20,658 nt of DNA from an uncultured Synergistaceae bacterium (GCA_902489135.1 CABTYW010000033.1:1-20658); one strand, 5' to 3'; counted from the stretch's first letter, positions 1-7,418 are shown. Made by a program: numbers and translations. Notes: generated from the letters alone by a model not told the origin.

Positions 1-401
1 CTCTTCGCCTCGTCGTGGGGCAACGTCCGATTGTGGGTGACAAGAACCTCGAGAATCTGCTCTCCCACCGTCAGCACGGGGTTCAGCGACGTCATGGGAT
101 CCTGGAAGATCATGGAAATGTCACGGCCTCGGACCGTTCTCATTTCCTCCTCGGATATTTTGAGCAGGTCCCGCCCGTCGAACAGCACTTCTCCGTCGAT
201 GATTTTCCCCGGAGGATCGGGGACGAGGCGCAAAATCCCGCGAGCCAGCGTGGTCTTGCCCGCTCCTGTCTCGCCCACGAGACCCAACGTTTTCCCTTCA
301 TCGATGGCGATGGATGCGCCGTTCAGCGCCTTGACCACGCCTTCGTCGGTGGCGTAATGAATGTGTAGATTTTTGACTTCAAGCAAATGTTCAGACACCA
401 T
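1..401 (-). CDS. dppD: Dipeptide/oligopeptide ABC transporter ATP-binding protein, DppD/OppD type (partial)
   Basis: This is the N-terminal 133 codons of a peptide-importer ATPase; the gene runs off the left edge of the window. The fragment shows the Walker A loop GETGAGKTT (about residues 43-51) and the Q-loop FQDPMTSLNPV (Q100), whose DPMTSLNP extension is typical of the OppD/DppD/NikD subfamily. The ABC signature, Walker B and the C-terminal oligopeptide-binding region lie outside the window. The chosen ATG (399-401) is preceded by GGCGGTGAG, and the stop codon of dppC lies 10 nt upstream, so the two genes are probably cotranscribed. The protein should sit on the cytoplasmic face and energise uptake through DppB and DppC. 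Substrate is not determined: peptides are most likely, but nickel or other small solutes use the same family. Confidence 0.93.
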   Translation of the reverse strand, partial: MVSEHLLEVKNLHIHYATDEGVVKALNGASIAIDEGKTLGLVGETGAGKTTLARGILRLVPDPPGKIIDGEVLFDGRDLLKISEEEMRTVRGRDISMIFQDPMTSLNPVLTVGEQILEVLVTHNRTLPHDEAK

Positions 402-411
402 GCTCACCGCC

Positions 412-1326
412 TTAGTTCTTCAGTCGGGGATCGAGGGCGTCGCGCAGCCCGTCGCCCATGAGATTGAGCGCGAGGATCGTCAGCATGATGCCCATGCCGG
501 GAATAATGGTAATATGCCACGCATCGCGGATGTAGGTTCTGGCGTTGGAAAGCATGGCGCCCCACTCGGGCGTGGGCGGCTGAATTCCCAGTCCCAGGAA
601 GGAAAGTCCCGCGATGGAGAGAATGGCGCCGGCGATGCCCAGAGTGACCTGAACGATGGTGGGCGCCAGAGAATTGGGCACGATGTACTGGAAGATAATC
701 GTAAAGTCGTTGCAACCGATGCTTCGCGCCGCTTCGATGAACTCCTGCTCTTTCACCATGAGAACCGACGCGCGCACCGTTCGCGCGAAAACGGGTACAT
801 AGGACACGCCGATGGCGATGAGCACGTTGGTGAGGCTTGTTCCCAGCGCCGCGACGATGGCGATGGCCAGCAGCATGGACGGAATGGCCAGAAGAATATC
901 CATAAATCGCATCAGCACGTTGTCCAGCGCTCCGCCGTAATATCCGGAGAAAGCACCCAGAGCGCCGCCCACGACGCTGGAAAATAAGATGGCCAGCGTT
1001 CCCATGAAAAGAGAATAGCGAGTTCCCCACAGCATTCTCAACAGCATGTCCCGCCCGAACTCGTCAAGGCCGAAGGGATGCTGAAAGCTGGGCTTCTGAA
1101 GCCGCAGCCTCAGGGACTGCTTGATGACGTGCTGATTGTAAAAGCTCCCATTGGTAGCCGCGTCGATCGCCATGGTGGTCAGAGACGTCACCACCAGAAA
1201 CAGAATAAAGTAGAGCCCCGCCATGGCCATCCTGTTCTTTTTGAAGCGCCGCCAGGCCTCCTGCCACAGAGAGCGCTCTTTCGACGGCTGATCGGCTTGA
1301 TGAAGGTCGCTGACCGAGTTTTCCAT
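412..1326 (-). CDS. dppC: Dipeptide/oligopeptide ABC transporter permease, DppC/OppC type
   Basis: This 304-residue inner-membrane permease has the usual DppC length. A short cytoplasmic N terminus contains the basic stretch WRRFKKNRMAMAG, then a first membrane helix (about residues 36-54). A loop follows that carries HPFGLDEFGRD, a hallmark of DppC, and then about five further membrane helices. The coupling (EAA) loop is visible as EFIEAARSIGCNDFTIIFQ followed by IVPNSLAPTIVQ. The C terminus ends GLRDALDPRLKN, which is very characteristic of OppC/DppC. It is expected to form a heterodimeric channel with DppB. The ATG at 1324-1326 has an upstream AGGTGAG and lies 10 nt after the dppB stop. 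Substrate specificity cannot be read from the sequence. Confidence 0.95.
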   Translation of the reverse strand: MENSVSDLHQADQPSKERSLWQEAWRRFKKNRMAMAGLYFILFLVVTSLTTMAIDAATNGSFYNQHVIKQSLRLRLQKPSFQHPFGLDEFGRDMLLRMLWGTRYSLFMGTLAILFSSVVGGALGAFSGYYGGALDNVLMRFMDILLAIPSMLLAIAIVAALGTSLTNVLIAIGVSYVPVFARTVRASVLMVKEQEFIEAARSIGCNDFTIIFQYIVPNSLAPTIVQVTLGIAGAILSIAGLSFLGLGIQPPTPEWGAMLSNARTYIRDAWHITIIPGMGIMLTILALNLMGDGLRDALDPRLKN

Positions 1327-1336
1327 AAGGGCTCAC

Positions 1337-2284
1337 CTACTTTCCCCTGTACTGGGATTTAATTCTTGGATCGACGAAGGCATAAATAATGTCTACGGCA
1401 AGATTGACAATGGAAAATGTGGTCGCCATGAAGATAATTGAACCGAGGACAAGGGGAATGTCCTTTGACTTGATGGCGTCCACCATGAGCCGTCCCAGCC
1501 CCGGCCACGAGAAGATGGTTTCCGTCAGCATGGCGCCTCCCAGAAGGCTTCCGAACTGCAGCCCCGTGGCCGTAATAATGGGGATCAGCGCGTTTCTCAG
1601 CATGTGGCGGTAGGTGATGGTCCGTTCGTCCAGTCCCTTGGCCCGCGCCGTGCTGATGTAATCCTGCCGGATGACTTCCAGCATGGAGGAACGCGTCATT
1701 CGCGTCACCGTGGCGGCGCAGCCCGTTCCCAGCGTCAGTGCGGGAAGGACAATGCTTCGCATCAGAGGGACGAAGCCTTCTCCCATGCCCTGCGAGGGAA
1801 GCCACCCCAGCGTCAGCGAGAAAACGATGACCGCCAGCAGGCCGAACCAAAAGTTGGGCATGGCCACGCCGATCAGAGCGAAAACCATGGAGACGTTGTC
1901 GATGAGTGAATATTGTTTTTTCGCCGAGATGATGCCGGTGGGAATTCCGATGAGCAGCGCCACCAAAATGCCTGCCACCGCCAAAATACAGGTGTTGGGG
2001 AAACGGCTGACGACCTGGTCCCAGACGCTCAGACTGTTTTTATAGGAAAGCCCAAGGTCGCCGTGCATCATGTCCCACATGTACCGGCCGTAGCGTTTGA
2101 GCAAGGGATCGTTGAGATGAAGCTCCTCCCGTTTCATTTGGAGCGCTTCTTCAGTGGCCTGCTCACCCAGGATAATGGCGGCGGGGTCTCCCGGAGAGAG
2201 GTTCATAATAAAGAACACAATAAAAGTCACGCCGATGACGACGGGAATCAGCGTTAACAGGCGCTTGACGATGTATTTTGACAT
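1337..2284 (-). CDS. dppB: Dipeptide/oligopeptide ABC transporter permease, DppB/OppB type
   Basis: This 315-residue permease is the first gene of the minus-strand operon. The N terminus SKYIVKRLLTLIPVVIGVTFIVF with FFIMNLSPGDPA is the classic DppB start: a membrane anchor followed by the LSPGDPA periplasmic motif. The coupling loop reads DYISTARAKGLDERTITYRH followed by MLRNALIPI, and LTETIFSWPGLGRLMVDAI is another family hallmark. The C terminus has FVDPRIKS. Two starts are possible: a GTG at 2288-2290 and an ATG at 2282-2284. I chose the ATG because GGAG (in CTGGAGACTG) lies about 10 nt upstream of it and only 4 nt from the GTG. No substrate-binding protein gene precedes it, so that partner must be downstream, beyond the left edge, or elsewhere. 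Confidence 0.94.
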   Translation of the reverse strand: MSKYIVKRLLTLIPVVIGVTFIVFFIMNLSPGDPAAIILGEQATEEALQMKREELHLNDPLLKRYGRYMWDMMHGDLGLSYKNSLSVWDQVVSRFPNTCILAVAGILVALLIGIPTGIISAKKQYSLIDNVSMVFALIGVAMPNFWFGLLAVIVFSLTLGWLPSQGMGEGFVPLMRSIVLPALTLGTGCAATVTRMTRSSMLEVIRQDYISTARAKGLDERTITYRHMLRNALIPIITATGLQFGSLLGGAMLTETIFSWPGLGRLMVDAIKSKDIPLVLGSIIFMATTFSIVNLAVDIIYAFVDPRIKSQYRGK

Positions 2285-2326
2285 TTTCACCAGTCTCCAG
2301 TTCGCGTTTTTTTGTTTCTTTTCAAT

Positions 2327-2354
2327 ATTATAATATGAGTTTTGTCACTGTCAA
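2327..2354 (-). promoter_or_regulatory. Sigma70-type promoter of the dpp operon
   Basis: On the minus strand a perfect -35 TTGACA (2349-2354) and a perfect -10 TATAAT (2327-2332) are separated by 16 bp. Transcription should start near 2320, giving a short leader of about 35 nt before dppB. No hairpin or obvious operator lies in that leader. Confidence 0.85.
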
Positions 2355-3132
2355 CTTAAATCATATATTATCTACAATATTATTGTCATGTAAGTAATCA
2401 CGGGGGATTCCCGTCGTTTTAAATGAAAAAAGAGGTGATATCTTGTGGGAATAAGTGATAATATCGTTTTTCCTTCGGGGCCATATCGTTTCATTAAAAA
2501 ACTCGGGGGCGATCGTTTAAAGCCCGGCCGCTTCAATAATTTTTCCCAATAAACGCGCCCAGACCTCCCGAACTTCACGGCCAGTTTTTGGCGCCCTGCG
2601 AATTATTCACCGTTCTCATGGGTCTTTTGTCTGCCCACCATATCGTTTCAGACCCAAATCGCGACTGAGCGCGCTGCGGCTTTCTTCAGCCTGAACGATC
2701 AAATCGCCCGCGGCTTTATTGAACGCGCCCCTTTCCCCCGACCTGTCGCGGCGCTGTCCGATGCCGGCGGTACAGCCCTTTGGGGTGATTTGTCCGGCAA
2801 AACTCCACGCCCCGCTTTGCACGGAGATACCCGCGGCACTCCTTTCGACGCTCTCGGCCGCCTCCGGCGAAAAACTTCGGGGCGCGCGTTTTTCTTGAAG
2901 TTGATCCGATTTAACATTGGACGCACGGGTTCCATGCAGCTGATTTTTTCTGCCTCAAGTTTTTTTGAAAAATGTTCATTGAATTCACTTTAAAATCAAA
3001 TTCATAAAATAGGGTTCTTTTTATGGTATCGCCATGACAAAACAAAAAGATCGTCGGACGGGAATGCCAGAGTTTCCTCAGACTCATTGACAAAAACATT
3101 GATAAAACACATGAATACCTGTTTTTAAATTC
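2355..3132. other. Gene-poor intergenic stretch, about 780 bp
   Basis: I recognise no gene, RNA or mobile element here. Open frames on both strands (for example 2372-2578 and 2616-2822 on minus, 2790-2993 on plus) lack a convincing ribosome binding site and encode unfamiliar, low-complexity proteins. The stretch mixes AT-rich blocks with GC-rich blocks. It contains one exact 13-bp direct repeat, listed separately. It could be a decayed gene remnant, but no reading frame is clear enough to call a pseudogene. Confidence 0.5.
2481..2650. repeat. 13-bp direct repeat pair CCATATCGTTTCA
   Basis: CCATATCGTTTCA occurs at 2481-2493 and again at 2638-2650. A shorter relative, ATATCGTTT, occurs at 2461-2469. 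The copies lie upstream of the dpp promoter and far from the next plus-strand gene. They could be protein-binding sites or remnants of a duplication; the sequence does not decide. Confidence 0.4.
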
Positions 3133-3161
3133 TTGAAATCGCTTAAGAGTTTGTTTAATAT
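3133..3161 (+). promoter_or_regulatory. Probable promoter of the metal-uptake operon
   Basis: TTGAAA (3133-3138) and TAATAT (3156-3161) are separated by 17 bp. A second, perfect -10 TATAAT lies at 3188-3193 but has only a weak -35 (TGGATT at 3165-3170). Either could start the transcript that runs into the gene at 3319. The leader would be about 120-150 nt long. Confidence 0.55.
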
Positions 3162-3183
3162 AACTGGATTCTTCAAAGTCGGA

Positions 3184-3196
3184 CCGATATAATCGG
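3184..3196 (+). promoter_or_regulatory. Candidate operator: palindrome over a -10 element
   Basis: CCGAT-ATA-ATCGG is a perfect 5-3-5 inverted repeat that contains the TATAAT at 3188-3193. A repressor bound here would block that -10 element. A metal sensor is a reasonable guess because the operon encodes a metal importer. The sequence is not a canonical Zur box (TCGTAATNATTACGA type). Confidence 0.35.
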
Positions 3197-3198
3197 AA

Positions 3199-3305
3199 GA
3201 GTTCTCTCTGAAAAATCCGTCCGGCAGCACCGCTCTGTGGCGACAATTGAGAGAGCTCCACATCTCTTTCGAAAGGACCTTGAAGGGTGCGCCGCATTCG
3301 CGCAC
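3199..3305 (+). other. Structured 5' leader upstream of the metal-uptake operon
   Basis: GAGTTCTCTC (3199-3208) can pair with GAGAGAGCTC (3249-3258) over 10 bp with one G-U pair. A second hairpin, GTGCGC (3287-3292) with GCGCAC (3300-3305), ends directly against the Shine-Dalgarno GGGAGGA (3306-3312). I do not recognise a known riboswitch class. The structures could affect translation or simply be incidental. Confidence 0.3.
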
Positions 3306-3318
3306 GGGAGGAACGGTT

Positions 3319-3621
3319 ATGACGGAACGCCTCTATTTACGGAAAACGCTGCTGTTTCTTTCGGCGCTGTTCCTGTGCGCCCGCATCTGCTCTTCGGTCT
3401 ACCTCTTCGCCTTTGCGGCGCACCACTGCACGGGACACGGCTGCCCTGTCTGCGCTGAACTTCGCGTCTGCAAAGCTTTGACGTGCGGCAACCCGGCCTC
3501 TTCAGCCGAGAGCTCTTCGCGTATTCTCCTGCCGGCGCCGCGTTTCGTCCGCCCCTGCGGCGCACGAAACGCCTTTTGGAAAACAACGCCGGTATCGCTG
3601 AAAGTCCGTCTTCTGGATTAG
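3319..3621 (+). CDS. Small membrane protein of a zinc-transport locus (Cys/His motif)
   Basis: This 100-residue protein opens with one hydrophobic segment (about residues 9-33). It is followed at once by HHCTGHGCPVCAELRVC, a Cys/His cluster with a CxxC (CPVC) that looks like a metal site on the outer face of the membrane. It ends TPVSLKVRLLD. From memory, small proteins with an N-terminal helix, an HxCxGxxCPVC-like motif and a SLKVRL-like tail sit beside zinc ABC transporter genes in Firmicutes; I do not know a tested function. The ATG at 3319 is preferred over upstream in-frame starts because GGGAGGA lies 7 nt before it. It is the first gene of the operon, 74 nt ahead of the binding-protein gene. 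A role in sensing or delivering metal is inference. Confidence 0.72.
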   Translation: MTERLYLRKTLLFLSALFLCARICSSVYLFAFAAHHCTGHGCPVCAELRVCKALTCGNPASSAESSSRILLPAPRFVRPCGARNAFWKTTPVSLKVRLLD

Positions 3622-3695
3622 ACGGACCCAATGGAGCAAGCTGCGTTATTTCATTTAAAAAATCAAATGTTTTTGCCTATTTTGGAGGTTCAACG

Positions 3696-4667
3696 ATGAT
3701 AAAAAAATTCGGTTTTGCACTGTTGTGCGCCTTTTTTCTGATGAACGTCTGTGCCGCAAACGGCGGTGCCGCCTTTGCCCGTCAGGGAAAGCTCAAGGTG
3801 GTCTGCACCATTTTCCCCGCCTATGACTGGGTTCGCTGTATTGCGGGCGAAGAAACGGCCGATCTGACGCTGCTCATGGACAAGGGCGTGGATTTGCACA
3901 GCTATCAGCCTTCCGTCGCTGACGTGGCGAAAATCTCCGACTGCGACGTTTTCATCTACGTGGGCGGAGAGTCCGACGGCTGGGTTGACGGCATCCTGAA
4001 GGAAAAGAAAAACAAAGATATGGTCGTCATCAATTTACTGGCCGCTCTGGGCGACGCCGTGAAGGAAGAAGAGGGCCTCGAGGGCATGGAAGAGGAGCAC
4101 GACGATCATGACCATGAAGAAGAGGGCCCCGAATACGACGAGCACGTCTGGCTCTCACTGAAAAACGCCGCGGCGCTGTGCCGATACATCGCCGAACAGA
4201 TGTCTTCGGCGGATTTGGACAACGCGCCCCGCTACAGATCCGCCGCCGCCGCTTACGAAGCCCGACTGAAGGCCCTTGACGCTCAGTATGCCGAGACGGT
4301 CAGAACGGCGTCTTTGAAGACGCTGCTTTTCGGCGACCGGTTCCCCTTCCGCTATCTGGCCGACGACTACGGTCTCAACTGCTACGCGGCATTTCCCGGC
4401 TGCTCTGCGGAAACCGAAGCCAGCTTCAAGACCGTTGTTTTCCTTGCCCGAAAGATGGACGAGCTGCGCCTTCCCGTCGTCATGACCATTGACGGCTCCG
4501 ACGGGCGCATTGCCGAGACGGTCATTCAGAACACGGCGGAAAAAAACCAGAAGGTGCTGACGCTCAACTCCATGCAGTCCGTCACGGCTCGTGACGTCAC
4601 GGGCGGTGCCACGTACCTGTCCCTTATGGAGAGCAACCTTGAAACTCTCAAAAAGGCGTTAAACTAA
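3696..4667 (+). CDS. znuA: Metal (probably zinc) ABC transporter substrate-binding protein, ZnuA/AdcA family
   Basis: This 323-residue exported protein belongs to the cluster A-I (TroA-like) binding proteins. A signal peptide (about residues 1-28) precedes LKVVCTIFPAYDWVRCIAG. Likely metal ligands are H68 (in VDLHSYQPS) and H150 (in YDEHVWLS). Between them is an acidic His-rich loop (about 124-146, EEEHDDHDHEEEG) typical of zinc-specific members. The third ligand region reads FGDRFPFRYLADDYG (212-226), without the His found in E. coli ZnuA. This variant, followed by AAFPGCSAE, I associate with a clostridial subgroup. The ATG at 3696 has a strong TTGGAGG 7 nt upstream; in-frame extension to 3483 would overlap the previous gene and bury the signal peptide. 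Zinc is favoured over manganese because of the His-rich loop. Confidence 0.92.
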   Translation: MIKKFGFALLCAFFLMNVCAANGGAAFARQGKLKVVCTIFPAYDWVRCIAGEETADLTLLMDKGVDLHSYQPSVADVAKISDCDVFIYVGGESDGWVDGILKEKKNKDMVVINLLAALGDAVKEEEGLEGMEEEHDDHDHEEEGPEYDEHVWLSLKNAAALCRYIAEQMSSADLDNAPRYRSAAAAYEARLKALDAQYAETVRTASLKTLLFGDRFPFRYLADDYGLNCYAAFPGCSAETEASFKTVVFLARKMDELRLPVVMTIDGSDGRIAETVIQNTAEKNQKVLTLNSMQSVTARDVTGGATYLSLMESNLETLKKALN

Positions 4668-4679
4668 GGCGCCGCGGCT

Positions 4680-5396
4680 ATGGCCCTTCTCATCTGTCGA
4701 AATCTGTCGGTCGGCTACCCCGGCCGGATTGTTTCGGAAAATCTCAACTTCACCGTCCAGTCCGGCGACGCTCTGTGCATTGTCGGCGAAAACGGCGCGG
4801 GAAAAAGCACTCTGATCAAAACGCTGCTGGGACTTCTTTCGCCGCTGGCAGGCCGAATTGTGACCGGCGACGGCCTGATGCCCCAGGACATCGGCTACCT
4901 GCCGCAGCAAAGCCGCCTCCAGAAGGACTTTCCCGCTTCGACGGACGAGGTGGTTCTGTCGGGGTGTCTCAACCGAAGCGGCTGGCGCCCCTTCTACTCC
5001 GAAAACGAAAAGAAGCGCGCCCTCGGCGCCATGGGAAAATTGGGAATTGCCGACCTGCGCAGGCGCTGCTACAGGGAGCTTTCCGGCGGCCAGCAGCAGC
5101 GCGTTCTGCTGGCCAGAGCGCTTTGCGCCGCCGGAAAAATTCTCGTTCTCGATGAACCCGTGGCGGGTCTCGATCCTCACGCCGCCGCCGAGATGTACGA
5201 CATCATCGGACGCCTCAACGGAGAGGGGCTGAGCATTGTCATGATTTCCCACGACACGGCGGCAGCCGTCCGCTTTGCCTCCCACATTCTCCACATGGGA
5301 CGCAGCCCTCTGTTTTTCGGCACCGCCGCCGACTATCTCGCCAGCAGCGTGGGACAGACCTGGCTGACGATGGAAGGAGCGAAAGCGCATGTATAA
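4680..5396 (+). CDS. znuC: Metal ABC transporter ATP-binding protein, ZnuC type
   Basis: This 238-residue ATPase is complete and energises the importer. Visible motifs are Walker A GENGAGKST (36-44), the Q-loop YLPQQS (73-78), the ABC signature LSGGQQQR (134-141), Walker B ILVLDEP (154-160) and the switch His in MISHD (H191). The PQQS form of the Q-loop is typical of zinc/manganese importer ATPases. The ATG lies 12 nt after the binding-protein stop, with only a weak ribosome site (AAGGCG), so translation probably depends on coupling. It overlaps the permease gene by 8 nt. Confidence 0.93.
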   Translation: MALLICRNLSVGYPGRIVSENLNFTVQSGDALCIVGENGAGKSTLIKTLLGLLSPLAGRIVTGDGLMPQDIGYLPQQSRLQKDFPASTDEVVLSGCLNRSGWRPFYSENEKKRALGAMGKLGIADLRRRCYRELSGGQQQRVLLARALCAAGKILVLDEPVAGLDPHAAAEMYDIIGRLNGEGLSIVMISHDTAAAVRFASHILHMGRSPLFFGTAADYLASSVGQTWLTMEGAKAHV

Positions 5397-6234
5397 TCAG
5401 CTGGTCCAATATTTTCAGTATCCCTTCGTACGCTATGCTCTCATCGTCGGGGTCATGACGGCCTTCTGCGCGTCGCTGCTGGGCGTCACTTTGGTGCTGC
5501 GGCGCTTTTCATTTCTCGGCGACGCGCTCTCCCACGTGGCGTTCGGAGCCATGGCCGCCGCAGCCGCCATGAGCCTCACCAACTCCATGGTGGTCATTTT
5601 TCCCGTCACCGCCCTGTGTGCCGTGCTGCTGCTGCGCCGAGGCGAGAATGCGAAAATTCAGGGTGACGCCGCCGTCGCCATGCTCTCCGTGGCCGCGCTG
5701 GCGCTGGGCTATCTGCTCATGAACCGCTTTTCCGCGTCGCCCAACCTCTCGGGAGACGTATGTACCACCCTCTTCGGCTCCACGTCCATCCTCACGCTGA
5801 CCGCCGACGAAGTGCGGCTGTGTGCCCTGGCTTCCCTTGCCGTGACCGCGGTTTTCGCCCTGTTCTATCACAAGATCTTCGCCGTGGTCTTCGACGAAAA
5901 TTTCGCCAGAGCCGCCGGCATCAACACCGATTTTTACAATACCGTCATGGCCGTCGTGACGGCTCTGGTCATTGTTCTGGCCATGAAGCTCGTGGGGTCG
6001 CTGCTCATCTCGGCGTTGATCGTCTTTCCGGCGCTGTCGGCCATGGAAGTTTTCCGCAGCTTCCGCGCCGTGGTGTTCTGCTCCGCCGTCTTCGCCGTGC
6101 TCTGCACCGCCGCGGGCATTCTCATTTCCATCCTGGCGGGAACGCCCGTGGGCGCCACCATCGTGGCTCTCAACGTCATCGGCTTCTGCGCTTTCAGGGC
6201 GACAGCTCTGCTGACGGCCCGAGGCGCCTCATGA
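5389..6234 (+). CDS. znuB: Metal ABC transporter permease, ZnuB family
   Basis: This 281-residue integral membrane protein has about eight hydrophobic segments and belongs to the ABC-3 permease family. Recognisable family features are RRFSFLGDALSHVAFGAMA near residues 37-55 and FDENFARAAGIN (about 167-178), the loop that contacts the ATPase. LVGSLLISALIVFPALSAM then covers about 204-222, where conserved residues of the translocation path lie. The gene starts inside the end of znuC and its stop overlaps the next ATG (ATGA), which indicates tight coupling. Together with ZnuA and ZnuC it should form the complete importer. Confidence 0.93.
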   Translation: MYNQLVQYFQYPFVRYALIVGVMTAFCASLLGVTLVLRRFSFLGDALSHVAFGAMAAAAAMSLTNSMVVIFPVTALCAVLLLRRGENAKIQGDAAVAMLSVAALALGYLLMNRFSASPNLSGDVCTTLFGSTSILTLTADEVRLCALASLAVTAVFALFYHKIFAVVFDENFARAAGINTDFYNTVMAVVTALVIVLAMKLVGSLLISALIVFPALSAMEVFRSFRAVVFCSAVFAVLCTAAGILISILAGTPVGATIVALNVIGFCAFRATALLTARGAS

Positions 6235-6677
6235 AAAAGCTCCTCCGGGGCGCGGGAGTTCTCTGTCTCGCGGCGGCTCTGGCATCCGTCCTCCCGTCCG
6301 AAAGAGCCCCTGCCGCAAAAACTCTTGATCTGACGAAAATGAGCAGTACCATGGTCTACGCCCAAATTTTCAGGATGATGACCGCCCCCGAGGAATACGA
6401 AGGAAACAGCATCATCCTTGAAGGCACGCTTGCCCGTTCCGACCCTGCTGAAACGGGCGCGCAGCTTTACGGCTGCGTCGTCGCCGATGCGACGCAGTGC
6501 TGCTTTCTCGGCCTGGAATTTGAACCGGCGGAAGGCAGCGCCGCAAAGGCTCTGCCGCCCGACGGCACGGCAATCACGGTCTCGGGCGTCTTTCACAGCA
6601 CCGAAGACCGGGACGGCACCCGCTGCGTGCTCACCGACGCAAAAGTAAGCCCGACGGCTCGAAAAAAGGCGCGGTAA
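6231..6677 (+). CDS. Exported Cys-Cys OB-fold-like protein of the zinc operon
   Basis: This 148-residue protein has a signal peptide (about residues 1-29, cleavage near APAA-K). A conserved-looking core follows: SSTMVYAQIFRMMTAPEEYE then GNSIILEGTL, CVVADATQCCFLGLEF (82-97), and a last strand TAITVSGVF. The order of strands resembles a small OB fold. Proteins with a comparable MVYAQ...DATxCCxxGxEF pattern accompany zinc transporters in Firmicutes, as far as I recall, without an established role. The adjacent cysteines C90-C91 could bind metal or form a disulfide. The ATG overlaps the permease stop, and an intrinsic terminator follows, so it is the last gene of the operon. A role in metal handling outside the membrane is inference from context. 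Confidence 0.75.
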   Translation: MKKLLRGAGVLCLAAALASVLPSERAPAAKTLDLTKMSSTMVYAQIFRMMTAPEEYEGNSIILEGTLARSDPAETGAQLYGCVVADATQCCFLGLEFEPAEGSAAKALPPDGTAITVSGVFHSTEDRDGTRCVLTDAKVSPTARKKAR

Positions 6678-6733
6678 GCCCTCCGTTTCTTTGACGGACC
6701 TACGGCCGGCGGCGATAAACTCTCAAGACGAAC

Positions 6734-6776
6734 GCGGACCGCCTCACAACGTGCCGAGGCGGTCCGCTTTAATTTT
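6734..6776 (+). terminator. Intrinsic terminator of the metal-uptake operon
   Basis: GCGGACCGCCTC (6734-6745) pairs perfectly with GAGGCGGTCCGC (6756-6767) over 12 bp with a 10-nt loop. TTTAATTTT follows. The reverse direction lacks a U tract. Confidence 0.92.
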
Positions 6777-6875
6777 CGTGGTGGATGGTGGAGGGAAAGG
6801 TTACGATTTCAACGGCGCCCTTCTCCGCTGAAAGGTCGTTTTCGCGTCGCCCTTGCCGCAGAAAGGGTTCCTTCG

Positions 6876-7220
6876 TCAATCGGCGGCGGCGGAAAAATGA
6901 GAACTTTTCTCGCTGAGCTCAATGAACCGGCGACATTCAACGAGACGGTCGTAACCCAGCATGATGCCCAGGATGAAGTCCTCTTCTTTGGTAAAGCGGT
7001 TGAGGTCTTTCGCGCCGATGATCTCAAGGACTCTGATGCAGTCGCCGCTGCCGAAAAAAACGTTGGCGTAGCCGTTTTTCAGGGGAACAATCCGATAGGC
7101 GATCTTTTCGGCCTTGAGAATTCGACATATCTCCGGCAGATCGCCCTGCGGTGCCGTATGGAGAATGAGGTTCCGCAGGCCTTTTTTATACTCGTAGACA
7201 TGATGGCGAAACACTTCCAT
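6876..7220 (-). CDS. DUF2023 family protein
   Basis: This 114-residue protein resembles DUF2023 (Pfam PF09633), a small cytoplasmic family of unknown function known from Porphyromonas and other anaerobes. Family-like stretches are MEVFRHHVYEYKKGLRNLIL at the N terminus, NVFFGSGDCIRVLE in the middle, and the strongest mark, KEEDFILGIMLGYDRLVECRRF, in the C-terminal third (split here as KEEDFILGIMLGYDR and LVECRRF). The ATG at 7218-7220 has GGGAGA about 8 nt upstream. The gene is divergent from the flavodoxin gene, and both promoters carry a similar palindromic site. Its job may therefore relate to flavodoxin use or iron shortage; this is inference from context. It has no signal peptide or membrane segment. 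Confidence 0.82.
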   Translation of the reverse strand: MEVFRHHVYEYKKGLRNLILHTAPQGDLPEICRILKAEKIAYRIVPLKNGYANVFFGSGDCIRVLEIIGAKDLNRFTKEEDFILGIMLGYDRLVECRRFIELSEKSSHFSAAAD

Positions 7221-7254
7221 TGAATCATCTCCCTTTTTGAAAAGCGCTCTGCAT

Positions 7255-7273
7255 GATAGTTAGATAAAACTAA
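7255..7273 (-). promoter_or_regulatory. Candidate DtxR-type iron box in the DUF2023 leader
   Basis: Read on the minus strand the site is TTAGTTTTATCTAACTATC, with a TTAG-N6-CTAA core. By eye it matches the corynebacterial DtxR consensus (TTAGGTTAGCCTAACCTAA) at 11 of 19 positions. It begins about 14 bp after the -10 element of the minus-strand promoter, where a bound repressor could block transcription. The same architecture recurs at 7449-7467. Confidence 0.55.
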
Positions 7274-7286
7274 TCATCTGTCAGCT

Positions 7287-7315
7287 ATTTTAGGTCCTTT
7301 TTTTGCCGCCGTCAA
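7287..7315 (-). promoter_or_regulatory. Promoter of the DUF2023 gene
   Basis: On the minus strand TTGACG (7310-7315) and TAAAAT (7287-7292) are separated by 17 bp. Transcription would start near 7280 and the leader would include the candidate iron box. Confidence 0.75.
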
Positions 7316-7418
7316 CGGGGCCATAAAAGCTCGACGATTTTTTTCGTTGCAGGCACTGTCACGCCTGAGCGCTTTTTTTGTTTCCATGAAATTTAGACGT
7401 GATTTTTAAAACTCCCCC

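Noticed and set aside
2911..3297. 128-codon open frame on the minus strand before the metal operon
   Set aside because: It covers the operon's promoter and leader, has no ribosome site, and its protein looks random.
5760..6230. Longer N terminus for the exported Cys-Cys protein
   Set aside because: The extension is an out-of-frame reading of the permease gene; the ATG at 6231 begins a clear signal peptide.
7340..7385. Hairpin AGGC...GCCT with T run between the two divergent promoters
   Set aside because: The stem is only about 4 bp, and no transcript is expected to end there. Treated as chance.
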